Source: Dyella jiangningensis
GTDB taxonomy: Bacteria; Pseudomonadota; Gammaproteobacteria; Xanthomonadales; Rhodanobacteraceae
DNA: 64,000 bases
Assembly (NCBI GenBank): GCA_000632805.1
Contig: CP007444.1
Coordinates: 1,550,001-1,614,000, forward strand
Direction of reading: 5' to 3'
A program made the position numbers and the translations under genes. The notes beneath the pieces were generated by a model. The model was not told the origin of the DNA. It ran no database searches and saw nothing but the letters and a program-made list of their open reading frames with translations. Below are positions 9,754 through 19,891 of this stretch, piece after piece (positions within the stretch are counted from its first letter, which is position 1; every line of letters starts with the position of its first letter).

Positions 9754-10976
9754 AACCTGAAGTGAAGAAGCACGGTGCGATGAAGCGCGTGTGGCTGGTG
9801 GCATTGACCTCGCTGGTCGTGCTCGCCGGCTGCCATTCGTTCAAGAAGGAAAACGTCCAGCCGCCGACGCCGCTGGCCAAGGATTTCAAGCCGACCGTGC
9901 AGGTCACCAAGCTGTGGACCAGCAGCGTGGGCGATGGTGCCGGCGACAGCGGTGTGCGCCTGCGCCCCGCCTTCGCCGATGGCGTGCTCTATGCCTGCAG
10001 CACCGACGGCAAGATCGCCGCTTTCGACGCCGCCAACGGCAAGACCCTCTGGACCAAGAGCTCCCGCACCCAGGGTTGGTTCGGCTGGGGCGACAAGAAG
10101 CGCGCCGACGCCTTGTACGCGGGCGGCCCGGCTGTGTCCGGCGACCTGGTGGTCGTGGGTACGCTCGATGGCCACATCTATGGCATCAATGCGAAGGACG
10201 GCAGTCCGCGCTGGGAGTCGGTGGTCAACTCCGAAGTGATCTCCGCGCCGGTCGTCTCCGGCAATCTGGTGATCGCCCGCACCCAGGATGGCCGCCTGTA
10301 CGGTTTCGACAGCAGCAACGGCGAGCGTCGCTGGGTCTACGACCAGGACACCGTGCCGCTGCTGAGCCTGCGTGGCAACGGTCCGCTGATGGTCGCCAAC
10401 GGCGTGGTGTTCTACGGCAGCGATGCCGGCAAGCTGGTGGCGCTGCGCATGGACAACGGCGAGAAGCTGTGGGAACAGTCCCTCGCCAGCGGCGAAGGCC
10501 GCACCGAGATCGAGCGCCTGAGCGATGCCGATGGCGCCATCCTGCTCCAGGGCAACACGCTGTACAGCGCCGCCTACCACGGCAATCTCGCCGCGGTGGA
10601 CGGCCCCAGCGGTCGTCCGCTGTGGAGCCGCCCGTTCTCCACGTTCACGTCCCTGGACGTCAACAACAATGCGATCTACGGCGTCAACGATGATTCGCAG
10701 GTGTGGGCGTTCGACAAGAACGGCGGTGCCGACATGTGGAAGAACGATTCCCTCAAGTATCGCTGGCTGACCGGCCCGGCCGTGCAGGGCGACTACGTCG
10801 TCGTGGGCGACCTGGAAGGCTATGTGCACTGGCTGCAGACCGGTGACGGTGCACTGGCCAGTCGCGAGCGCCTGTCCAAGAAAGCCATCCGTGCCCAGCC
10901 GCTGGTGGTGGGCGACACCGTGTACGTCGAAGACGTGAAGGGCCGTATCGGCGCTTACCGTCTCGGCGCGCGCTGA
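9750..10976 (+). CDS. bamB: Outer-membrane protein assembly factor BamB (lipoprotein)
   Basis: A 408-residue lipoprotein of the BAM complex, which inserts beta-barrel proteins into the outer membrane. The signal peptide ends in LVVLAGC with the lipidated cysteine at 28. An eight-bladed PQQ-like beta-propeller follows, with repeated blades such as DGKIAAFDAANGKTLWTKSS, GHIYGINAKDGSPRWE and GRLYGFDSSNGERRWVYD. Translation is coupled to yfgM. An in-frame ATG at 9780 is an alternative that would trim ten residues from the signal peptide. Confidence 0.95.
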   Translation: MKPEVKKHGAMKRVWLVALTSLVVLAGCHSFKKENVQPPTPLAKDFKPTVQVTKLWTSSVGDGAGDSGVRLRPAFADGVLYACSTDGKIAAFDAANGKTLWTKSSRTQGWFGWGDKKRADALYAGGPAVSGDLVVVGTLDGHIYGINAKDGSPRWESVVNSEVISAPVVSGNLVIARTQDGRLYGFDSSNGERRWVYDQDTVPLLSLRGNGPLMVANGVVFYGSDAGKLVALRMDNGEKLWEQSLASGEGRTEIERLSDADGAILLQGNTLYSAAYHGNLAAVDGPSGRPLWSRPFSTFTSLDVNNNAIYGVNDDSQVWAFDKNGGADMWKNDSLKYRWLTGPAVQGDYVVVGDLEGYVHWLQTGDGALASRERLSKKAIRAQPLVVGDTVYVEDVKGRIGAYRLGAR

Positions 10977-10996
10977 TCGCGTCATAAGGTTGTCCC

Positions 10997-12394
10997 ATGC
11001 TGCCCGTCGTTGCCCTGGTCGGTCGTCCCAATGTCGGTAAATCGACCCTCTTCAACGCAATGACGCGCAGCCGTGACGCCCTGGTGGCCGACATGCCGGG
11101 CGTCACGCGAGATCGCCATTACGGCGTGTGCCGCACCGGCGCACGTCCGTTCGTGGTGGTCGACACCGGCGGCCTGTCCGGTGAAGAAGAAGGTATCGAG
11201 GGCCTGACCGCACAGCAGGTGCGCCTGGCCATCGAGGAAGCCAGCGTGCTGGTGTTCGTGGTCGATGCACGCGATGGCCTGCTGCCGCAGGACCGCACCA
11301 TCCTCGACGAGCTGCGTCGCAGCGGCAAGCCGATCATCGCCGCGGTCAACAAGACCGATGGCCTGGATCTGCAGAACGCCATGGCGGAATTCGCCGTGTT
11401 CGGCATTGGCAACACGCTGCCGTTGTCCGCTGCGCACAACCGCGGCACCGACGATCTCATTGCGTCGGCGCTCACGCTGCTGCCGGAAGACACGCACGAA
11501 GAAGGCGAAGCCGTCGACCCGGACAGCATCCGCGTTGCCATCGTCGGCCGCCCCAACGCAGGCAAGTCCACGCTGATCAATCGCCTGCTGGGCGAAGACC
11601 GCCTGATCGTCTCCAGTGTGGCCGGCACGACGCGCGACCCGATCAAGGTGTCGCTGGAGCGCGATGGTCGCAAGTACACCCTGATCGACACCGCCGGCGT
11701 GCGCCGCAAGGCTCGCGTGGAAGAGGCGGTGGAGAAGTTCAGCGTCATCAAGACGCTGCAGTCCATGGCCGCCGCTCAGGTGGTGGTGGTCATGGTCGAT
11801 GCCCGCGAAAACCTGGCCGACCAGGATCTCACCCTGATCGGCCATGCCGTCGACGAGGGCAGGGCGTTGGTCATTGCCGTCAACAAGTGGGACGGCATGG
11901 ACAGCTACCAGCGCGAGCAGTGCCAGAGCGCGCTGGCTCGGCGCCTGCAGTTCGTCGACTGGGCCAAGACCGTATTCATCTCCGCGCTGCACGGTTCCGG
12001 CCTGCGCGAGCTGATGAAGGCCGTCGTGCGTGCGCATCACGCGGGGACCAAGGAGCTGAGCTCCTCCGATCTCACCAAGACGCTGGAGATGGCCTACGAG
12101 GGCTACCAGCCTCCGCTGGTCCGTGGTCACGCGCCCAAGTTGCGGTTCGCGCACCCAGGCGGGACCAACCCGCCGACCATCGTGATCCACGGTAGTCGTA
12201 CCAAGCACATTGCCCCTGCCTACCGGCGCTACCTGGAAAACTTCTTCCGCAAGCGCTACAAGCTCGAAGGCACGCCGGTGCGCATTGCGTTCCGCGACGG
12301 TGAAAATCCGTTCGCCGGCAAGAAGAACGTGCTGACCGACAGCCAGAAACGCAAGCGTCAGCGCATGATCCGCGAGATGAAGAAGCGCAAGTAA
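10997..12394 (+). CDS. der: Ribosome-biogenesis GTPase Der (EngA)
   Basis: A 465-residue essential GTPase for 50S ribosome assembly. It has two tandem G domains. The first has GRPNVGKS at residue 9 and NKTD at 119-122; the second has GRPNAGKS at residue 184 and NKWD. A C-terminal KH-like domain ends in a very basic tail (SQKRKRQRMIREMKKRK). Length and domain order are standard. It follows bamB by 20 nt, as in many gammaproteobacteria. Confidence 0.97.
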   Translation: MLPVVALVGRPNVGKSTLFNAMTRSRDALVADMPGVTRDRHYGVCRTGARPFVVVDTGGLSGEEEGIEGLTAQQVRLAIEEASVLVFVVDARDGLLPQDRTILDELRRSGKPIIAAVNKTDGLDLQNAMAEFAVFGIGNTLPLSAAHNRGTDDLIASALTLLPEDTHEEGEAVDPDSIRVAIVGRPNAGKSTLINRLLGEDRLIVSSVAGTTRDPIKVSLERDGRKYTLIDTAGVRRKARVEEAVEKFSVIKTLQSMAAAQVVVVMVDARENLADQDLTLIGHAVDEGRALVIAVNKWDGMDSYQREQCQSALARRLQFVDWAKTVFISALHGSGLRELMKAVVRAHHAGTKELSSSDLTKTLEMAYEGYQPPLVRGHAPKLRFAHPGGTNPPTIVIHGSRTKHIAPAYRRYLENFFRKRYKLEGTPVRIAFRDGENPFAGKKNVLTDSQKRKRQRMIREMKKRK

Positions 12395-12407
12395 GGCCCG
12401 CGCTACG

Positions 12408-12558
12408 GTAGGAGCGCACCCTGTGCGCGACCGCGGGGCGTAGCGTCATACCTGTCCGCGGTCTTCGCGATTTGCCGTTTCATAACCCCGCCCACGCCGG
12501 AAACCACGTGGCGCGCGCTTGCCGTGGCCTACGCGTCGCGCACAGGGTGCGCTCCCAC
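12408..12558. repeat. Inverted REP-like doublet between der and moeB
   Basis: The left unit at 12408-12436 starts GTAGGAGCGCACCCTGTGCG. The right unit at 12535-12558 is its near-perfect reverse complement. Each unit has a GTAG/GTGG head and an internal GCGCACCCTGTGCGC hairpin. This is the architecture of Pseudomonas and Xanthomonadales REP doublets (REPINs) mobilised by RAYT transposases; no RAYT gene lies in the window. The rest of the 222-nt gap holds no gene. Confidence 0.8.
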
Positions 12559-12616
12559 ACGGCACGGGGAGTGGCGTGTGCTTGGACGCGCGTGGTGTCC
12601 GCCGTAAGCTAGTTCA

Positions 12617-13783
12617 ATGACAAGCCTCAATCGCGACAGCTGGCTGGATACGCTCCGCGCCAGCATTCCAGAGATTTCTCCCGCCGAAGCGTTGGCCCGG
12701 CAGGCACAGGGTGGTCTACTCATCGACGTGCGCGAGGACGGCGAACGCGCCAGTGGTACGCCGATGGGCGCCGTCGGACTTTCACGCGGCTTCCTCGAGC
12801 TGCGCATTGAGCAGGTCGAGGCCGACCGGCAGCGCACGCTCCTCGTGTTGTGCGGTAGCGGACAACGTTCGCTGCTTGCCTCCGAAGCCCTGCAGCGCAT
12901 GGGCTATAGCCAGGTGGCCTCGGTGTCGGGCGGCTTCCAGCGCTGGAAAGCAGAAGGCTTGCCGATAGCCTTGGGAGCGTTGGATGGCGATGCGGCGGAG
13001 CGTTATGCGCGGCAACTACAGTTGCCGCAGATTGGCGAGGCAGGGCAGGCGAAGCTCTCGTCGGCACGTGTTGCCTTGCTGGGCGCGGGCGGCCTCGGTG
13101 CGCCCGCTGCGCTTTATCTGGCAGCTGCCGGCGTCGGCCAGCTAACCCTGATCGATGACGATCGCGTCGAACGTTCCAACCTCCATCGCCAGGTGATCCA
13201 TGCCGATGCGCGCGTCGGCATGCACAAGACGGAATCGGCCCGCATCGCGCTGGCGGCGCTCAATCCGCGTGTACAGGTGGATATCCGCAATGAGCGCCTG
13301 CAGGCTGACAACGTCGAGCGGCTGCTGGGCGGTCATGATCTGGTGATCGATGGCGCGGACAACTTTCCGGCGCGTTACCTCGTGGCCGCGGCATCGCAAC
13401 GGCTGAAATTGCCGATGATCTACGGCGCGGTGGAGCGTTTCACGGGACAGGTCAGCGTGTTTGATCCTCGACGTGCCGATTCACCGTGTTACCGCTGCCT
13501 GTTCCCGGAGCCACCCTCGGCTGCGGAGGCACCCAACTGCAGCGAGGCTGGGGTATTGGGCGTGTTGCCGGGCATCGTGGGCCTGCTGCAGGCAACCGAG
13601 GCGTTGAAATTGATCCTCGGCATCGGCGAACCGTTGGTGGGACGCCTGCTCGCATTTGATGCGTTGGCGATGCGTTTTCGCGAAACGCGCTTGCCACGCG
13701 ACCCGGGATGTCCGGGTTGCGGCTCGCATGTCACCTTCGGTGGCTATCAGGACATCGCCGAGCTCTGCGCTTCCGCCGGCTGA
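12617..13783 (+). CDS. moeB: Molybdopterin-synthase adenylyltransferase with N-terminal rhodanese domain
   Basis: A 388-residue fusion. Residues 1-115 are a rhodanese domain with persulfide cysteine C79 in LVLCGSGQRS. Residues 120-388 are a ThiF/MoeB-type E1 enzyme with the ATP motif GAGGLG (156-161), the conserved cysteine C308 in APNCSEAGVLG, and zinc ligands C291, C294, C365 and C368. It adenylates the small sulfur carrier for molybdopterin synthesis and may also supply its sulfur. Eukaryotic MOCS3 carries the rhodanese at the C-terminus; here it is N-terminal. The Mo-enzyme operon at 51-57 kb would need this cofactor. It overlaps the convergent acetyltransferase by 37 nt. Confidence 0.9.
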   Translation: MTSLNRDSWLDTLRASIPEISPAEALARQAQGGLLIDVREDGERASGTPMGAVGLSRGFLELRIEQVEADRQRTLLVLCGSGQRSLLASEALQRMGYSQVASVSGGFQRWKAEGLPIALGALDGDAAERYARQLQLPQIGEAGQAKLSSARVALLGAGGLGAPAALYLAAAGVGQLTLIDDDRVERSNLHRQVIHADARVGMHKTESARIALAALNPRVQVDIRNERLQADNVERLLGGHDLVIDGADNFPARYLVAAASQRLKLPMIYGAVERFTGQVSVFDPRRADSPCYRCLFPEPPSAAEAPNCSEAGVLGVLPGIVGLLQATEALKLILGIGEPLVGRLLAFDALAMRFRETRLPRDPGCPGCGSHVTFGGYQDIAELCASAG

Positions 13784-14346
13784 TCCAGGTCGGCCGGTAG
13801 CAGGCCGTAGACCGCTGCATCCACTGGCGTGCCATCGATCACCAGTCGGTGGCGTGCGATGCCCTCGAATCGCGCGCCGGCTTTTTCAGCGCAACGTCGG
13901 CTCGTCTGGTTCTCCACGGCCGCGACGATTTCGATGCGGCAAAGTCCCAGCGCCTCGAAGCCGAACGTCGCCAGGCGCCGCGCCGCCCGTGCCGCCACGC
14001 CCTGGCCTTGTGCCTGGGTGCGTACCCAATAACCCAGGTTGGCGCTGCGGTGCTGGTTGTCGAAGCGGTTGAGGCCGACGCCGCCGAGCAGCATGCCGTT
14101 GCCGTCGAAGACGCCGAACGCGCAGGGCTCGCCACCTTCCGCGGCGGACCGGCAGCGTTCGATCCAACGGATCGCATCCTCCCGCCGGTAACCCGAGTGG
14201 CACCAGGGAAGCCAGCGTCCGACCGTCGAGACCGACTCGCGGGCGGCTTCGTACAACGCGTCGGCGTGCGACGGCTGCCACAGGCAAAGCTGCAGGCCAG
14301 GCGTCGTCAGTTGCAGGGAGGCGGGCAGCTTGGTCGGGTCGTTCAT
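13747..14346 (-). CDS. GNAT-family N-acetyltransferase (RimJ/RimL type)
   Basis: A 199-residue acetyltransferase. LGYWVRTQAQGQGVAARAAR is the acetyl-CoA-binding motif A (Q/RxxGxG/A type), and RRCAEKAGARFEGIARHRL is the end of the fold. The pattern fits the RimJ/RimL subgroup, which acetylates ribosomal-protein N-termini or small amines; the substrate cannot be told here. The start ATG at 14346 has no clear ribosome-binding site. The gene is divergent from folD and overlaps moeB at its 3' end. Confidence 0.85.
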   Translation of the reverse strand: MNDPTKLPASLQLTTPGLQLCLWQPSHADALYEAARESVSTVGRWLPWCHSGYRREDAIRWIERCRSAAEGGEPCAFGVFDGNGMLLGGVGLNRFDNQHRSANLGYWVRTQAQGQGVAARAARRLATFGFEALGLCRIEIVAAVENQTSRRCAEKAGARFEGIARHRLVIDGTPVDAAVYGLLPADLDQPAEAQSSAMS

Positions 14347-14410
14347 GCGTTTTGTTTGTACGCGCCGGGGGGAGCCGGGATAATACGGTTCTTTGCAGCC
14401 AGGCCCGACC

Positions 14411-15277
14411 ATGACCGCACGCATCCTCGATGGCAAACGCATTGCGCAGGAACTGATGGAGCGGATCGAGCGCCGCGTCGTCGAGCGCAAGGGCAAGGGC
14501 CTCGCGGAGCCAGGTCTGGCCGTGGTCCTTGTGGGCGACGACGCCGCCTCGTCGGTCTATGTTCGCAACAAGCGCAAGGCCTGCCACCAGGTCGGGTTCC
14601 GCTCCTTCGATTTCGACCTGCCGTCGAGCACCACGCAGGAAGAGCTGATCGCGCTGATCGACAAGCTCAACGCCGATCCGGCCGTGCACGGCATCCTGGT
14701 GCAGTCGCCGCTGCCTGATCACATCGACGAGGACGCGCTGGTCGATCGCATCGATCCCGGCAAGGACGTCGACGGATTCCAGGCGGTCAACGTGGGACGC
14801 CTTGCCTTGCGTCGATTCGGCCTGCGCCCTTGCACACCGCGTGGCGTGATGACCTTGCTCGGCCACACCGATCGTCCGGTGCGTGGACAGCATGCGGTGG
14901 TGGTCGGCGTTTCCAATCACGTGGGCCGGCCGTTGGCGCTCGAGTTGCTGATCGCCGGCTGCACCACCACGTGCTGCCACAAGTTCACCCGCGATCTCGA
15001 AAGCTTCATTCGCCAGGCCGACATCGTCATCGTTGCTGTCGGAAGGCCAGGCCTGGTGAAGGGTGAGTGGATCAAGCCGGGTGCGGTGGTGATCGACGTC
15101 GGCATCAATCGCCTGGAAGACGGCCGGCTGGTGGGCGACGTGGATTTCGCTGCCGCCGCCGAGCGCGCCAGCTGGATCACGCCGGTGCCGGGTGGCGTGG
15201 GTCCGATGACCGTGGCGACGCTGCTGGAAAACACACTGGAAGCAGCCGAAGCGCGGGATGTGGCGCATCGCGGCTGA
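14411..15277 (+). CDS. folD: Methylenetetrahydrofolate dehydrogenase / cyclohydrolase
   Basis: A 288-residue bifunctional enzyme that interconverts 5,10-methylene-, methenyl- and 10-formyl-tetrahydrofolate with NADP. Catalytic Y50 and K54 occur in [16 protein letters not shown], exactly as in E. coli Fol[10 protein letters not shown] follows at 98-106, and the C-terminal [11 protein letters not shown] motif is intact. The chosen ATG removes six upstream residues not seen in the family. One-carbon and purine genes cluster here, with guaB next. Confidence 0.96.
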   Translation: MTARILDGKRIAQELMERIERRVVERKGKGLAEPGLAVVLVGDDAASSVYVRNKRKACHQVGFRSFDFDLPSSTTQEELIALIDKLNADPAVHGILVQSPLPDHIDEDALVDRIDPGKDVDGFQAVNVGRLALRRFGLRPCTPRGVMTLLGHTDRPVRGQHAVVVGVSNHVGRPLALELLIAGCTTTCCHKFTRDLESFIRQADIVIVAVGRPGLVKGEWIKPGAVVIDVGINRLEDGRLVGDVDFAAAAERASWITPVPGGVGPMTVATLLENTLEAAEARDVAHRG

Positions 15278-15295
15278 TCGCCTGGGCGCTCCACT

Positions 15296-15426
15296 GTGGG
15301 AGCGCACCGTTTGCGCGACTGTGGGCGCGACCGACTTTCAGTATCCGTTTTTGTCCCAATCGCGCCGCGCAAATTTCACCCGGGGCCATGCGTCTGACCG
15401 TCGTTGCGCACAGGGTGTGCTCCCAC
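15296..15426. repeat. Second inverted REP-like doublet, between folD and guaB
   Basis: The left unit at 15296-15319 begins GTGGGAGCGCACC. The right unit at 15400-15426 ends GTGTGCTCCCAC, its reverse complement with small changes. It is the same element family and the same head-to-head arrangement as at 12408-12558, so the unit that moves is probably the doublet. The remaining sequence up to guaB carries its promoter. Confidence 0.8.
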
Positions 15427-15489
15427 GAGGGAAGGGACGAATCGCGCCTTCCGTTCATGCGATGAGTAGCGGGCCCACGGGCTTCCGCG

Positions 15490-16979
<1,490 letters not shown>

Positions 16980-16985
16980 GGATCC

Positions 16986-17056
16986 GCGCCGGCCTCATGG
17001 CCGGCGCATCGTTTCAACCGAAGCCAACGGCGTGCGCCCGCATGACGTTGGCTTCG
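16986..17056 (+). other. Two hairpins in the guaB-guaA gap
   Basis: The first is GCGCCGGC/GCCGGCGC (16986-16993 with 17000-17007, 6-nt loop). The second is an 11-bp perfect stem, CGAAGCCAACG (17019-17029) with CGTTGGCTTCG (17046-17056), over a 16-nt loop. Neither has a T-run, so these may be mRNA-stabilising or regulatory structures rather than terminators. Confidence 0.5.
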
Positions 17057-17111
17057 CATTCCAGAGATTCAGACGTGGGGCCGGCCACCTGGTCCCATCC
17101 GGAGCCGGACC

Positions 17112-18692
17112 ATGACCGATATCCATAGCGACAAAATCCTCATCCTCGATTTCGGCGCGCAGTACACCCAATTGATCGCCCGCCGCGTCCGCGAGATCGG
17201 CGTGTACTGCGAGATCTGGGCGTGGGACCACGACCCGGCCGAGATCGCTGCGTTCGGCGCCAAGGGCATCATCCTGTCCGGTGGTCCGGAATCGACCACG
17301 TTGCCGGGCGCGCCCAAGGCGCCGCAGGAAGTGTTCGATTCGGGCCTGCCCATCCTGGGCATCTGTTACGGCATGCAGACCCTGGCCGCGCAACTGGGCG
17401 GCGCCACCGAGGCCGCCGATGCGCGCGAGTTCGGTCACGCCGAAGTGGATATCGTCGCCAAGAGCCGCCTGTTCGCGGAGCTGAGCGACCACGACAGCAT
17501 GCACCGTCTGGACGTCTGGATGAGCCATGGCGACCACGTCGCCAAGGCGCCGCCGGGCTTCGTCATCACCGGCACTACCGACCGCATCCCGGTCGCGGTG
17601 ATGGAGAACGAGGACAAGCGCTGGTATGGCGTTCAGTTCCATCCGGAAGTGACCCACACCAAGCAGGGCACCAACCTGCTCAAGCGGTTCGTCACGGAGA
17701 TCTGTGGTTGCCAGACGCTGTGGACCGCCGCGCACATCATCGAAGACCAGATTTCCCGCGTGCGCGAGCAGGTGGGCGACGACCATGTGCTGCTGGGCCT
17801 CTCCGGCGGCGTGGATTCCTCCGTGGTGGCCGCGCTGCTGCACCGGGCCATCGGTGACCAGCTGACCTGCGTGTTCGTCGACACCGGCCTCCTGCGCTGG
17901 CAGGAGGGTGACCAGGTGATGGCCACCATGGCCGAGCACATGGGCGTGAAGGTGATCCGCGTTAATGCGGCCGAGCGCTACTTCAAGGCGCTGGAGGGCG
18001 TGGCCGATCCCGAAGCCAAGCGCAAGATCATCGGTCGACTGTTCGTTGAGATCTTCGACGAGGAATCGGCCAAGGTCACCAACGCCGGCCACGGCCAGGT
18101 GAAGTGGCTGGCGCAGGGCACCATCTACCCCGACGTGATCGAGTCGGCCGGCAGCAAGACCGGCAAGGCCCATGTCATCAAGAGCCACCACAACGTGGGC
18201 GGCCTGCCGGAGCACATGAAGCTCAAGCTGGTCGAGCCGCTGCGCGAGCTGTTCAAGGACGAGGTGCGTCGCATCGGCGTGGAACTCGGCCTGCCGCGCG
18301 CCATGGTCTACCGCCATCCGTTCCCGGGCCCCGGCCTGGGCGTGCGCATCCTGGGCGAGGTGAAGCCGGAGTACGCCGAGCTGCTGGCCCGTGCCGACGC
18401 CATCTTCATCGAAGAGCTGCGCGCCTGGGACCTGTACGACAAGACCAGCCAGGCGTTCGCCGTGTTTCTGCCGGTGAAGTCGGTGGGCGTGGTGGGCGAT
18501 GCGCGCGCCTACGAGTGGGTGATCGCGCTGCGTGCGGTGGAAACCATCGACTTCATGACCGCGCACTGGGCGCACTTGCCGTATGAGTTCCTTGGCAAGG
18601 TTTCAAATCGCATTATCAATGAGTTACGTGGCGTTTCTCGTGTCGTTTATGACATCAGCGGCAAGCCGCCCGCTACCATTGAGTGGGAGTGA
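17112..18692 (+). CDS. guaA: GMP synthase (glutamine-hydrolysing)
   Basis: A 526-residue enzyme that aminates XMP to GMP using ATP and glutamine. The N-terminal class I glutamine amidotransferase has nucleophile C85 in [10 protein letters not shown] and the His-Glu pair in FHPEVTHT. The ATP-pyrophosphatase P-loop is [14 protein letters not shown], and the C-terminal dimerisation domain ends [13 protein letters not shown] lies before the ATG. It acts directly after GuaB. Confidence 0.98.
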   Translation: MTDIHSDKILILDFGAQYTQLIARRVREIGVYCEIWAWDHDPAEIAAFGAKGIILSGGPESTTLPGAPKAPQEVFDSGLPILGICYGMQTLAAQLGGATEAADAREFGHAEVDIVAKSRLFAELSDHDSMHRLDVWMSHGDHVAKAPPGFVITGTTDRIPVAVMENEDKRWYGVQFHPEVTHTKQGTNLLKRFVTEICGCQTLWTAAHIIEDQISRVREQVGDDHVLLGLSGGVDSSVVAALLHRAIGDQLTCVFVDTGLLRWQEGDQVMATMAEHMGVKVIRVNAAERYFKALEGVADPEAKRKIIGRLFVEIFDEESAKVTNAGHGQVKWLAQGTIYPDVIESAGSKTGKAHVIKSHHNVGGLPEHMKLKLVEPLRELFKDEVRRIGVELGLPRAMVYRHPFPGPGLGVRILGEVKPEYAELLARADAIFIEELRAWDLYDKTSQAFAVFLPVKSVGVVGDARAYEWVIALRAVETIDFMTAHWAHLPYEFLGKVSNRIINELRGVSRVVYDISGKPPATIEWE

Positions 18693-18763
18693 TCCTGGCG
18701 AAACCCCACTCATCTGCGGATCTCAGAAGTTTGCCGTAATTCATTGATGGGGAAGGATTTTCG

Positions 18764-19117
18764 ATGCGACCGTGCGACGAGCCTGGCGAGCTGCTGTTCT
18801 CCTACGGCACGTTGCAGCTCGAGCGGGCGCAACTCGAATCCTTCGGCCGTCTGCTGGATGGCGAAGACGACGCCATGCCGGGCTATCACCGGATGATGGT
18901 TGAGATCACCGATCCAGAGGTGCTCCGCAAAAGCGGCGAACGCTTCCACCCGATCGTCGCCTTGAGCGGTGACCAGTCCGATGAGGTCGCCGGCAAGGTG
19001 TTTCGCGTCACCGCAGCGGAGCTGGCTGCGGCTGACCGATACGAAGTCTCGGACTACAAACGGGTCGTCGTGCGATTGAAATCCGGCAGACAGGCCTGGG
19101 TCTACATCCAGGCCTGA
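18764..19117 (+). CDS. Gamma-glutamylcyclotransferase-like (AIG2) protein
   Basis: A 117-residue protein with the YGTLQ signature near residues 14-18 and a later Glu in ADRYEVSDYKR, both typical of the AIG2/GGCT fold. Members cyclise gamma-glutamyl amines to 5-oxoproline, but many bacterial ones are uncharacterised. A strong GGAAGG ribosome-binding site precedes the ATG. It stands alone between guaA and a convergent SDR gene. Confidence 0.75.
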   Translation: MRPCDEPGELLFSYGTLQLERAQLESFGRLLDGEDDAMPGYHRMMVEITDPEVLRKSGERFHPIVALSGDQSDEVAGKVFRVTAAELAAADRYEVSDYKRVVVRLKSGRQAWVYIQA

Positions 19118-19144
19118 TCGCGCGACAGCTGATGATTTTGCCGG

Positions 19145-19843
19145 TTACCAGGGGACGGTCTCGCCCAGGCGATTGAGGTATTGCAGGCCGCTGTAGCCGG
19201 TCTGCCTGGTTACCACATCCACCACGAGCGGGATGCTCTCGTTTACCTCAAGTGCCGCGCCTTGGCCGCCCATGTCGGTTCGGACCCAGCCCGGCGCCAT
19301 CAGCAGCAAGGTGCGCGTGGGTACCGGCTGGCGTGCTGCGTAGCTGCGCATCAGGGTATTGAGTGCGGCCTTGCTAGCGCGGTACGCCTCCCAGCCTCCA
19401 CCCGTATTGTTGCCGATGCTGGCCAGGCCCGATGACATGGCGGCGATCACGCCGCCTGGAGCTACCAGCGAGTCGAGCGTTTCGACGACCCGCATCGGGC
19501 TGAGGGCATTGGTCACCATCATGCGGGTGAAGGCCTCCGTCGAGATCTCGCCGATGGTCTTTTCCGAATCGATGGCGATGCCGGCATTCACGAACAGCAC
19601 GTCGAGCGTGCGGCCTGCCAGCCGTCGTTGCAGCGCCTCGATATCGCCGGGAACGTCAATGTCGAGATGCTCGATCTCGAGTCGATCGCCTGCCGACGGC
19701 TTGAGGTCATGCAGGGGAGTGGACGATCCGCGCACGGTGGCGATGACCTGCCATCCGCGCTTGAGGTATTCGCTGGCGAGCGCAAGGCCAAGGCCGCGTG
19801 ATGCGCCGACGATGAGTGCGGTCTGTTCCTTGATGGTTGCCAT
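19145..19843 (-). CDS. Short-chain dehydrogenase/reductase
   Basis: A 232-residue Rossmann-fold oxidoreductase. The cofactor motif is VGASRGLG (residues 12-19), NAG lies in LFVNAGIAID, and the catalytic YxxxK is in WEAYRASKAALN. The substrate is unknown. AAGG precedes the ATG. It lies 48 nt downstream of the broken MFS gene and in the same direction, so the two may have formed an operon. Confidence 0.85.
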   Translation of the reverse strand: MATIKEQTALIVGASRGLGLALASEYLKRGWQVIATVRGSSTPLHDLKPSAGDRLEIEHLDIDVPGDIEALQRRLAGRTLDVLFVNAGIAIDSEKTIGEISTEAFTRMMVTNALSPMRVVETLDSLVAPGGVIAAMSSGLASIGNNTGGGWEAYRASKAALNTLMRSYAARQPVPTRTLLLMAPGWVRTDMGGQGAALEVNESIPLVVDVVTRQTGYSGLQYLNRLGETVPW

Positions 19844-19891
19844 AAGAGACCTTTGCGATAGTCACGGTAAATATGAGCGGGATGCGACGGG

